From: Lepidostoma basale
Taxonomy: Eukaryota; Arthropoda; Insecta; Trichoptera; Lepidostomatidae
Assembly: GCA_022606425.2 (NCBI GenBank)
Contig: JAHDVF020000223.1
Location: 531,501-595,500, forward strand
Reading direction: 5' to 3'
Length of the DNA: 64,000 nucleotides
In this document: positions 55,130 through 64,000 of the stretch, piece after piece
Layout: every line of letters starts with the position of its first letter
Position numbering within the stretch: the stretch's first letter is position 1
Translations under genes and position numbers: made by a program
Notes under the pieces: generated by a model
Databases searched by the model: none
Seen by the model: the letters and a program-made list of their open reading frames with translations, nothing else
Told to the model about the DNA's origin: nothing

Positions 55130-55850
55130 ATGATAAAAAAAACAAATAAAGACGTCTAAAAACAAAAAACACAAACGTTTTTAATTATTTTATTGATCTT
55201 AACAAAATTGTATAAGTTTTTCATACAAGATCTAAAACAAAAATTATTTTGGGATAATTTGTCTTAATACAAATTCTGTAATTTGTCTGAATACAATGTC
55301 AAAATACAAAGTGCGCTTCAATTTATTCAAATAAATTGCCTCCTTCAAATTGCAATTTAATTGTATTTTTTTAGAATTGCAACATAAAGGAAATGCATCC
55401 TCGAGAATGTTTAGAGCCAATCTTCTCTATGTTCCAATCTCCGGAAAGGGTTCAAATGACCTCCCGTGTTCTAGACCCACCTTAATTGGTTAATTCATGG
55501 AGGACCAAACTTAATTATACCGAAAATGGGTGTGAATTGCTTTACTAGTATAAGGGTGTATTGTCAAAGAAATTTTAAAATGTTGCTTAATACTATAACT
55601 AGGTAAGTAAAAATTCTTCATCATGTGTTATTTCAAAAATAACTTCTTAACGCCCTTCAAATTGTTTCTTCTACCATAAACGCCGAAGAATGCAATAAAT
55701 ACTCGCCGACTGCATATTACAGTCTTCCTGTTATTTTGAGCTCATTGAGGTCGCCACCACCGCGCAGGAAATCTGTCTCTAGTTTTTTAGCCTGGAACAC
55801 TTCCTGTGACAATATTTTTTTCCCTAATTTACTTATCTAGGAAGCATTAC
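55130..55850. other. Sequence without recognised gene
   Basis: A decayed F3 motif (GGAGCGAAACGGGCTGG, 55103-55119) precedes it. 55370-55800 is unique and mixed. No gene recognised. Confidence 0.45.
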
Positions 55851-55854
55851 TATT

Positions 55855-56400
55855 GCATCTGATCTTGGAGGGTAAGATTGAGGGTCGACGAGGTGTGGAG
55901 AAGGCGGGTTTCCTGACTGAGGAACATCCGAGAGTGGACGGGGCTGAGGACCGTGGGGTAGCTGTTCCGAGCTGCCCAGGACGGGGAGGCCTACTCAAGG
56001 GTGATAGTCAACGTTGGGGAGACCTGACAAGACACGGACAGAAGAAGGAAGCATTATAGAAAAATGGAGAAAGACACCGAAAAAAAGAAATCACTTTCTC
56101 TTTGGTCACATTGCCAGAAGAGAGCTTGGTAACCTGGAAAAAAGTATTGTCACAGGAAGTATTCCTGGCAAAAGAAGTCGAGACAGGTCTCCAGACAGAC
56201 CATATTAGAGACAGACCATATTAGAGAGATGACCAGGGGAAACCTCTACGCGGTACGGACTGCGGAGTACAGAGAGGATTGAAGGCGCTTTGTTTTAGAT
56301 ACGGGCAGTACGATGGATCACGACCTTCAGTAATGAGGAAACAATGAAAGAAAAAGAAGAACACAATAAAAGTGACCTTGTGATGAACGTGTCAAAGTCT
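55855..56400 (+). mobile_element. Two nested LINE C-termini
   Basis: 55855-56045: LILEGKIEGRRG, then frame-shifted sequence ending in the GTCAACGTTGGGGAGACCTG block and GAAGAAGGAAG tail. 56095-56330: FGHIARRELGNLEKSIVTGS, IPGKRSRDRS, then a second frame REMTRGNLYAVRTAEYREDW, the end of another LINE. Confidence 0.7.
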
Positions 56401-56574
56401 TAAGTTATGGTATTCGAAAGGAAGGAATGTATGACGGATTGTAACATAAGTGCGAACTTACTTATCTAGTAAACATGATGGAAAAATGGAAGAAGACATG
56501 GGAAAAAGGGTTGGTGCTACCTATTTTTTGTGATAATAAATCATAAAATATATATGTATATATTAAATTGATAA

Positions 56575-56760
56575 ACTTGTAAATTTGTATTAAAACCACA
56601 TTCTTACATATTTACAACAACCAACCGGTTTTACTCCCGAACAGTGTCTTTTGTAACCCTGACGCAGCTCCGGCGGAAGCGAAACCGGTTAGTTATTGTA
56701 AAGAATAAAGTAGTTTTTTATACAAATTTACAAGTTTATTAATATTATATTTATTTTTTT
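56575..56760. repeat. Foldback repeat family F3
   Basis: Arms ATTAAATTGATAAACTTGTA / TACAAGTTTATTAATAT and AACAACCAACCGGTTTTACT / GCGAAACCGGTTAGTTATTG. The plus motif (56657-56692) has CTGACGC (A9 changed), one extra A, GCTCC/GGAAGC and GAAACCGGTT. Confidence 0.7.
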
Positions 56761-57120
56761 AAGTCGTCTAAACACAAATTGAATAAAAAAGCTTGTTTTG
56801 TTTAATTTATACTGAAACCCAATATTTCTGTCCTGGCGGGATATTTAAACATTGCAAAGTACCACAATTGAGTGGAAATTCAGTCCGGAGACAGCAATTT
56901 GCATGTGATTTGTTCAAATAAGATCTCGCCGGGAGCACAAGAGCCGTGGAAGCTGTGCGCTACTTTAGACAACTCCTTTATTTTGTAATCGATTTCGATT
57001 TAGCGAGAGATATTCCCGCTACCACTTTGCTGAACATAAAAAAATAAGACTTTTTAAAGTGTCTAATGCACCTATTGAAACGTTCCATTATCATGTTTCG
57101 ACTAACGAAGAAAAAACGAA
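56760..57120. other. Sequence without recognised gene
   Basis: A unique stretch at 56830-57000 with mixed composition. No gene seen. Confidence 0.45.
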
Positions 57121-57790
57121 ACTAATTAACTAAACATCACGCCATTTTACCCGAAGGGGCAAAGAAGATGCCCCCCGCGTGAAGTGTTACTATAACGACG
57201 CGTGGTCGATTGGTAACTTCTTGGACTGCCACCCCGAATGTCCCGGGTTCGGTTCCCCGCAATATCAGTGTAATTGTTACACTGTCTTTGGCCTCGTGCA
57301 GAATTCACGTGACAATAAAAATGGCGATAAATTAGCTATCTCTCACATGTAATGAGAATCAAGATTTGGCTTGCGCTATAATGATGTAAAGAGCGATTCA
57401 ACAAAATAATAATAATTACACCCGCCGTCCCTGGAAATGATACGAAATCGGCCATACCTTTCACCACAATAGCAAGAAAAGACGTGATATAAGGGCCTTT
57501 TTAGAAACAATCTTAAAAAGGCACAAAATAATCTTGCCATTGACACGACGAAGAAGAAGAAGACCCGATGATGTAGACAGAAAGAATAGACGACAACACT
57601 GTTCTTCTCTGTAATGCTTCCTCAATGCTTTTTCTTCATATCATGCACATACGTCGATTCCCAAACTCCTCCCATTTCCTTTATTTAAAATTTGATTGAT
57701 TTGATTGTTACGGTATTCCTCCATTTCTTGTTCCTTTATTTATTCATGAATTATTTTCGTATATTTTTACCACCGTAATGATTTTTCGTT
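57120..57790. mobile_element. tRNA-derived SINE (plus) inside a LINE-A remnant (minus)
   Basis: LINE-A end AACTAAACATCACGCCATTT (57126-57145) and remains of its body at 57570-57780. Between them is a SINE at 57197-57420: head GACGCGTGGTCGATTGGTAA (A box), B box GGGTTCGGTTCCCC (57245-57258), body with CAGAATTCACGTGAC, end TTGGCTTGCGCTATAATGAT and an AATAATAAT tail. Confidence 0.7.
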
Positions 57791-58425
57791 GTTTTGTTCG
57801 TAATTCGCAATATATTAAACTACTAAGATTTATCATTCCCATTGCGTAATCAGAAAAAAAGTGTCTAATAAAAATTAAAAGGAATTTTGAAACCGACAAT
57901 TGTTCACCATATTTAAAACTTATATTTTTTTGCAGACCTCAATTATTTATATTTTTAATTTAAGTAGAAAAATTATGATTTCTGTTTACTGAAAATATGC
58001 GTTTTTTATGTAGTCCTCTTTTTACGAAGTGCCCAAATTGAATTGCTGGCATAACAACCCCGCATTCGAGTAACAATCCATTTTCCAAACTGGAATCAAC
58101 CCCAAAACTCAGGATATCTTAAATCCTTTAAATCCCGAACCTGCTATCACGGTGGGACCACATTTTGGCTTAGTAATAAATGAGTGCTGTAAAGAATGTA
58201 GACGTCAGGGATAGAGGAACGGTGTGCGGAACTATCCCACAATGGCTGGCGCAACCCGATTCTGGTCAGCGGAAATCTCCCACACACTCGCTTCACGAAA
58301 ATACATTGCGAAACTACACATTGCGAGACCACAGAGAGAAAATAACTTCTAAAATGTTTTAACTACAGTTCGAAATTACCAGTATTCCCTAATGTTTATA
58401 TTATAAACACCAAATAAAATAACAT
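57790..58425. other. Sequence without recognised gene
   Basis: 58060-58350 is unique with mixed composition. Short frames on both strands overlap and neither has a domain. Confidence 0.4.
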
Positions 58426-58670
58426 TAATATTAAGTAATATAAATGAAAACGACTTTCTTTTAGGAGTTTTATTATATTTTAGATAGAATGAAATGTTTC
58501 CCCTTTCTAAGGCATTATCGAATTAAACTTTTGATAATGCTGTAGAAAGGCGAAACATGTCATTATATCTAAAATATAATAAAACTCCTAGAAGAAAGAC
58601 GTTTTCATTTATATTAATAATTTAATATGGATTTTTACAACATTGTCAAAGAAACAATCATCTTTATTTG
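58425..58670. repeat. Foldback repeat family F1, complete palindrome
   Basis: Arms AATATAAATGAAAACGACTT / GACGTTTTCATTTATATT and ATATTTTAGATAGAATGA / TCATTATATCTAAAATAT, centred near 58525. Confidence 0.8.
58529..58563 (+). ncRNA. Hammerhead-like motif with U3-A8, family F1
   Basis: TTGATAA (58531-58537), one extra T, weak GC..GC stem, GAAAC (58552-58556), ATGTC. The minus mirror (58492-58522) has TCGATAA and GGGGAAAC. Confidence 0.45.
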
Positions 58671-59484
58671 GAATCATTATGTGTTGTGGATTCATATTTA
58701 AATATCTTTAAAAATAATAATAACGTTTTTACATAATACTTATTTTCGGAATATGCCAAAAACCTTATTGTAAATGATCATTATTTTAATGAAGTTTGGA
58801 AATTTTGCATATAAATAATAGAAACATATTATTTTAAAGCTGATTTTAAAATTAATGACATTTAAAATAAATAAATTATTATAAACATCTGAATAAAGTA
58901 ACTTCAAGTCCAATCATTAATTTGTTCCTATTGTCCTACAATCTTATTTATATAATAACTACCTCACCAATAAACTTCTCAACTCCCCCATATTATTTAG
59001 TCAATTATTTGATTGCTTCATATACTGGTATATAATAGGAAATGAATATATATTTAAAAAATCGGTTTCCTCATTGACCGAAATTTCTAAGATCGTTGCA
59101 ATTTTTTTAGAATTATTGATCCAATTAAATATGAAAACGAATACACAAAACCAATAATCTAATAATTGACTAATAGTACTAAACTCCAAAATATCACAAT
59201 TTAGAATATATTATACAAAAAATGTGAAGTTACATTGTGAGGTCACAAATCTAAGGGTTTTTAATATAAAATATAAATAAGTGCTCTTTGGAATACATAT
59301 TTCCGTACCCTTTAATGATATAAACTCAAACGATACCATATTTAAGTACCGATAAACTTAGAAGTTTAAGTGACGCTTTAAACTTTTTAATTGCATTACA
59401 TAAGCGTAATAAACGTTTAAAAATTTAAACAAACCATAGCTTGCACTTTGGTTTATAAAATTAATTATAGGCAGTTAATATCTA
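58670..59484. other. AT-rich sequence without recognised gene
   Basis: No protein-like frame and no repeat match. Confidence 0.5.
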
Positions 59485-60015
59485 GAATGGCAGTGCACAA
59501 TGGTGTTCTTCTACCGACCCTTATGTATGGAAGCGAAGCATGGAACTGGCAAATGAAGGATGAAAGTATGCAGTAGAAATGAGATCTCTGGAAATGAGTA
59601 GAAATGAGATCTCTTAGACGAATGTGTGAATACTCTGTGTATGATAGAGCGTCGAATGAAAATATAAGAAGTGAATGTGGTGCGAATGATGGTGTTATGA
59701 ACAAAATAATGGAAGGATCATTTAGATAGTTTGGACACATGGAAAGAATGAATAAAGAAAGAATGGTAAAAAAGTATATGTTAACGATGTAAATGGAACC
59801 AGAAATAGAGGAATACCGAGGAAAACGTGGCACGATTAAATAAATCAAATATTGAATGTCGGCCATGTGAGGAGTCAGAGAAATCGACGCGCTTGTATGA
59901 ATGTTGAGGAAGTGAGAGAAATATGTCAGAAAAGAAAAGTGTGGCAGTCCATTATTTTTGCCTACCCCTTCGGGGGGACGGCGTGATGATTAGTTAGTTA
60001 GTTAGTTAGATAGTA
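59485..60015 (+). mobile_element. LINE-A fragment
   Basis: Plus copy from RMAVHNGVLLPTLMYGSEAW (59485-59545) through RRMCEYSVYDRASNENIRSE (59625-59680) and GVMNKIMEGSF to GGGGGACGGCGTGATGATTA with TTAG repeats at 59968-60008. A 20-base duplication (GTAGAAATGAGATCTC, twice near 59573-59615) interrupts it. Confidence 0.8.
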
Positions 60016-60039
60016 ATATTTTTTTTTTCTTTTAATTGT

Positions 60040-60400
60040 ATCTCAATAGAGACGAAGACGCAAACCGGAAACTGAACATGGATGATCAAGGCGTTCACAG
60101 GACCCACGACCCGTCATTGGTTGGGTCCAGCGCACGCCCCATGCAATTACAACATTCCCCATTCCACCCTTATTCTTATGATCATGCATGATAAATTTTG
60201 GAAGTTGTATATATGCTCCAAATCCATACTTATCTTCACGTGTCAGTTTCAATTGGCCATCTATGTAAATTTGATTACACATGTCAATCTTTTTAAGATT
60301 AACCTATATAATCCACCCACTAACGCTAACGCCATCCATGGGTGAAAATCCAGGATTCGTATACAAGTATAAGTATACATTCACAAAAATATTTTTTTCT
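60040..60400 (+). repeat. Interspersed repeat R4, copy 3
   Basis: Same block order as 19880-20215: ATCTCAATAGAGACGAAGAC, CATTGGTTGGGTCCAG, CCCCATTCCACCCTTATTC, TTTTGGAAGTTGTATATATG, GGGTGAAAATCCAGGATTCG. Confidence 0.65.
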
Positions 60401-60479
60401 TATTTTATATTCGTTTTTAATTCTTTTATACTATATTATTTAGATTTATTTTTCAATAAATGTCATTACACTTGGTATT

Positions 60480-60900
60480 AGAACACATATTTCACTTAAC
60501 ACAGACATGTTTCGGTTATAACATAACCTTACATTTGCAGATTGAAAATTTTTATGTTAAAACCGAAAATTGGTTCAAATATTTTATATGACCAATAATA
60601 AGTTAGCCATTATTATTGTACTAGCAGGAAAAACAACCGAATAACACAAATGTAACCCAGACACGTGATATGAATAGCCACAGGTTCTGAAAACGCTAAC
60701 GAGCAAAACTTTGTCCAACTAACTTCCGGGCGGGAATATCACAATTAGTGTTTGTGTAGAACACCAAGGGCGTTCGATGACCAATCACAACATATATGAT
60801 ATACCTAGTACACAATTTATGTACAAGTACATAATGCATGAAAATGTACGGTGGTATATTTTTTGACCTACCCCGAAACTTTGCTCGAAATCGAATTATT
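60480..60900. other. Sequence with one weak ribozyme-like stem
   Basis: 60507-60540 (minus) has GGTTAT/ATAACC directly before GAAACATGTC, but no CTGANGA box. Otherwise no gene or known repeat. Confidence 0.4.
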
Positions 60901-60904
60901 ATTA

Positions 60905-61440
60905 TTACTTTTACCAACCATCACGTGGCATCACTTGGTTGGTACGCAAAGATAATGAACCGCCACACTACTGTATCCTGACACACCTCTCTAGATTTCT
61001 TCACATTCATACAACGAGTCATACACGCACGTCGATTCTTCCTACTTCTAACATTACCAACAACACCAACAACAACAAACCATCACGCCGTTTCCCCCCA
61101 GGGGTAGGCAGAGCAAGGTTTTAACATGACGATCTTTTAAAATTTTATTAATTTGGTCATGCCATGTTTCATAGGTCTACCTCGACACCGTACTCCATTT
61201 ACATCGTTAACGTACACATTCTTAAAAATCTTTCTCCATCCATGCGATCCGTGTGTCCGAACCAACGCTTATTATATTATTTTTAGTTTTTTAAGTCGGA
61301 AAGAGTTGGAGAAATCGATGTGCGTGTATGACACGATGTATGAATGTTGAGGAAACGAGATAAGTATGTCAAGAAATAACAGTGTGGCGGTCCATTATAT
61401 ATGTCTACCTGATTGTTAATGAGTTAGCTAGTTTTTTTAT
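60905..61440. mobile_element. LINE-A fragments with a TTGT-type tail
   Basis: Minus pieces at 60925-61060 and 61075-61265; the latter ends AACAACAACAAACCATCACG instead of the TTAG type, with CCGTTTCCCCCCAGGGGTAG. A plus piece at 61290-61440 has GTTGGAGAAATCGATGTGCG. Confidence 0.65.
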
Positions 61441-61654
61441 TATTTTATATATAAAAAAGCTGTTTTTTTTTACTTTCAAGTTTTTTTTCTCGAGAACGAT
61501 ATAATTTCATATAGTTCTCTTGATGATGAAGGTGTAAAACGCCATAAAAATGTGTTAAAATTCATTTAAATATTATAATTCCACAGTTTTGATGCCTAAA
61601 GTTTATAAACAATATTTTCTTGTTATTATATTTTATGCATCTTCAATTGGTTGT

Positions 61655-61775
61655 CAGCAAAGTGACGTGAATTCTTCACCAGACCAATGACAGTGTGACA
61701 ATCACACTTCCATCACGGGGAATCGAACCCGGGACCTTCGACATGGCAGTCATAGCTCTTACCCCTTACCCTTGT
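61655..61775 (-). mobile_element. tRNA-derived SINE, copy 4
   Basis: Minus strand: AAGAGCTATGACTGCCATG, then GTCCCGGGTTCGATTCCCC (61735-61717, B box), body with GTGTGATTGTCACACTGTC. Confidence 0.7.
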
Positions 61776-61824
61776 TAGTATTGTGTTATTCCTCTGTTAT
61801 TAAAAATAACAGTTTTGTATAATA

Positions 61825-62110
61825 TTAACTAACTAACTAACTAACCATCACGCCGTCTCCCCGAAAGGGTAGGCAGAAAGAATGGACTGTCACACTTTTA
61901 CTGATGCGGCACTCCATCCTTCTCTTTTCGTCCCGCGGGAGACGCGGTGTGATGGGTTGCGAACCTCATCGCCACCAATAGGCATCTCCCGCGCACACCA
62001 CGATCGTCCAACACCGACAAAATAAATCTAAAACAAATAATATAAAATACAATGATATAAAATAAAATAACAAAATAAAATAAAATAAAAATATATAATA
62101 TTAATATATG
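61825..62110 (-). mobile_element. Short non-autonomous element sharing the LINE-A 3' end, copy 3
   Basis: Four TTAG units and CCATCACGCCGTCTCCCCG at the 3' end (61827-61863), CTGATGCGGCACTCCATCC, GGTTGCGAACCTCATCGCC, GCGCACACCACGATCG and the AT-rich middle. The CCGGATCGTCC head is lost. Confidence 0.7.
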
Positions 62111-62495
62111 AATATTTTTGAAATGTAGACATATAATTACAAAAATGCATTGGGAATTTTTATTTCGAAATGTCCGTGCCTCAAAGAAAAGTATCGGGGG
62201 ATTATTTTTAATTTATAATTTTTTTTTTTTTTTCATAATAAATTTCACAAGCCGCCATTGAATTGTGTCATGTTCCAAATGACATCGGATGATAATGCAA
62301 CTCGAAGCGTTACACGTCTATCCTTCACCAAGGCGTACAATAGTAAACTGAGGTATATTATGTTAACACCCCTTGTCGTGTTCCATTTCCGGAACCTTAC
62401 ATTTAATCATACAGTTGTTATCGTGGCACTATTCAAATGACATTTTAAGTACACGTAAATCCTGATAGAACTTGTTGTCTTAAATGTATTTATAA
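62110..62495. other. Sequence without recognised gene
   Basis: Unique. A 60-codon frame at 62258-62440 has no domain. Confidence 0.45.
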
Positions 62496-62497
62496 CA

Positions 62498-62990
62498 ACA
62501 AACCATCACGCCGTTTCCCCGCAGGGGTAGGCAGAGAGAATGAACCGCCACACTACTCTATCCTGACATACCTATGTAGATTCCTCCACATTCATACAGC
62601 GAGTCATACACGCATGTCGAATCTTCCGACTTCTGACATGACCAAACTTTACAATTTAATTAATTTGGTCATGCCATGTTTTCCTCGGTCTATCTCGACT
62701 CCGTACTCCATTTACATCGTTACATATACTTTTTTAACCATTATTTTTCAAGCATGCGCTCCATATGTCCGAACCATCGATTGATCCATTCATAATTTTG
62801 TTCATATGTCGTTTTTTTAGACTTTTACCATGGAAAAACTTTAAAAATTGATTAATTTAGTCATGCCATGATTTCCCGGGTCACGGTCGACTCCGTACTC
62901 CATTCGCATGGTAAACGTATACTTTATAAACCATTATTTCATACCATAAGTACAAACCATCGCTCTAATCTTTTCAAAATTTTGTTCATA
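62498..62990 (-). mobile_element. LINE-A subfamily with TTGT-type tail
   Basis: 3' end AACAACAAACCATCACGCCG at 62495-62514, then GGTAGGCAGAGAGAATGAAC, GACATACCTATGTAG, GGTCATGCCATGTTTTCC. A second overlapping stretch (62835-62990) repeats the CATGCCATGATTTCC to ACCATCGCTC part, so two copies or a duplication are present. Confidence 0.65.
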
Positions 62991-63440
62991 TTATAATAAT
63001 TTATAATAGTAAATACGATTGTTTAGTGGATTTATATAAATTGTGACAAATTTGTTACGCCTTGCGAAGGCATTCTCAAACTGAACCCAATCGCCAAACA
63101 GTGTGTCCTAATATTGAATTTAGAAATCTTAAGGGTGGGGGAGAAAGTATACGAGTATAATGCAATTTTTTGAGTTGTTTAATAAAACAATCTTAAAAAG
63201 TATTTAACAACTCAAAAATTTCCAAACAATCATAATTTTTATTTATTTAATACTCAAAAATTTGCAAAATAAACTTTCTCCCCCACCCTTAAGATTTCTA
63301 AATTCAATATAAGGACACACTGTTTGGCGACTGGGTTCAGTTTAAGAATGCCCTCGCAAGGCGAAACAAATTTGTGACAATTTATATAAATTAAATCCAA
63401 GTAAAAACACTAAGCAATCGTGTTTACTATTATAAATTAA
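62990..63440. repeat. Foldback repeat family F7, complete palindrome
   Basis: About 440 bp. Outer arms TTATAATAGTAAATACGATT / AATCGTGTTTACTATTATAA, middle arms GACAAATTTGTTACGCC / GGCGAAACAAATTTGTGAC, inner arms AAATCTTAAGGGTGGGGGAG / CTCCCCCACCCTTAAGATTT. The minus motif (63044-63083) keeps TTGAGAA and GCCTT/AAGGC but has GTAAC. The plus motif (63338-63378) keeps GAAAC but has TTAAGAA. Confidence 0.8.
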
Positions 63441-64000
63441 TAATGGAGTTTTACAAAACTAATATATCAATAATCAATAATATTGTTCATAAAACTTTCT
63501 CGCGCTTTTCATTTCATACAATTTCAATTCTATCATTCCAATTTTTAACACACATGGGTCTAAAGGATCTTATTCTATCACGTGCGATTTCACAAGGATG
63601 TTTTTTTTTATGTAATGATCACGTGTTAAGTGCTAGTGTAAATCTCTATAGTAAATATAGTGTGTTAAAACGAACCGAAATAAAATATGAAGCACTTAAA
63701 CAAAACTTATAAAATGTGCTCTCTTTATGGGTGGGATATTATTGTTAGATCGTAAAAAGAATGAACGAATGCCGAAATGATTACGATCATTTTGAAATTC
63801 GTCTTCACTCAGTGAATCCTCAAACGATCACGGATAGCGAAGAAAGTCGTAAGGCGTGAACCATCATCCGGAGCGTCATTTTAACGTCACAAGTTATTAA
63901 AAACGACGTTTGAAACCACTTCCAGGCATCTGTTACAAAAGGCAAAAACACGATTTGCTTCCGGCAAGAAAATGTTCTGAAGAAACGTCCATAATTCGTC
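63441..64000. other. Sequence without recognised gene
   Basis: An 89-codon plus frame (63443-63712) has no recognised domain. 63720-64000 is unique and GC-richer, and its reading frames are short. Confidence 0.4.

Noticed and set aside
60507..60540. Another full hammerhead-like motif
   Set aside because: It has a stem and GAAACATGTC but no CUGANGA box, so it is at best a remnant.
2909..63378. Repeated GAAACATGTC hairpins as rho-independent terminators or a CRISPR array
   Set aside because: The context is a eukaryotic genome, spacing is irregular, copies are on both strands and belong to several families; the conserved boxes fit a ribozyme-like fold better.

Overview
The window looks like a gene-poor, AT-rich stretch of an insect nuclear genome. 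Spliced exons, a Helitron, tRNA-derived SINEs and many decayed non-LTR retrotransposons point to a repeat-rich arthropod. Lepidoptera is my best guess, from the Helitron ends and SINE style, but the sequence does not prove it. There are no operons, ribosome binding sites or CRISPR arrays, and most long open frames are decayed transposon coding sequence.

The only host gene I can name is a NOS1AP (CAPON) orthologue on the minus strand. Three consecutive phase-0 exons (22509-22580, 19454-19546, 17804-17980) encode most of its PTB domain, with clean splice sites. The exon before them (start codon) and those after them (last PTB helix, C-terminal PDZ ligand) are not visible. A second possible coding segment (1745-2287, minus) would encode an unrecognised protein with a membrane segment near its C-terminus.

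Almost everything else is mobile DNA. (1) One abundant non-LTR retrotransposon family, called LINE-A here, ends in TTAG repeats and has about 25 fragments on both strands; the longest is 25200-26190. (2) Other LINE fragments are RTE-like and Jockey-like. (3) There is a 2.3 kb non-autonomous Helitron (13632-15936), a TA-flanked Tc1/mariner derivative (31257-31755), mariner fragments, tRNA-derived SINEs and several MITE candidates.

The most striking layer is a set of at least six, probably seven, otherwise unrelated short foldback repeat families, called F1 to F7 here. Each carries a hammerhead-ribozyme-like core: CUGANGA, one extra base, a stem-loop, GAAAC, then a short palindrome, often ending in UC. 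About 35 copies are scattered through the window. Thirteen keep both canonical core boxes, and five more have UUGANAA, which swaps the C3-G8 pair for U3-A8. Several elements are large palindromes with one motif on each strand. This resembles the short-stem-III hammerheads known from Penelope-like elements and animal retrozymes, but the palindromic layout, the variety of families and the constant extra base are unusual.
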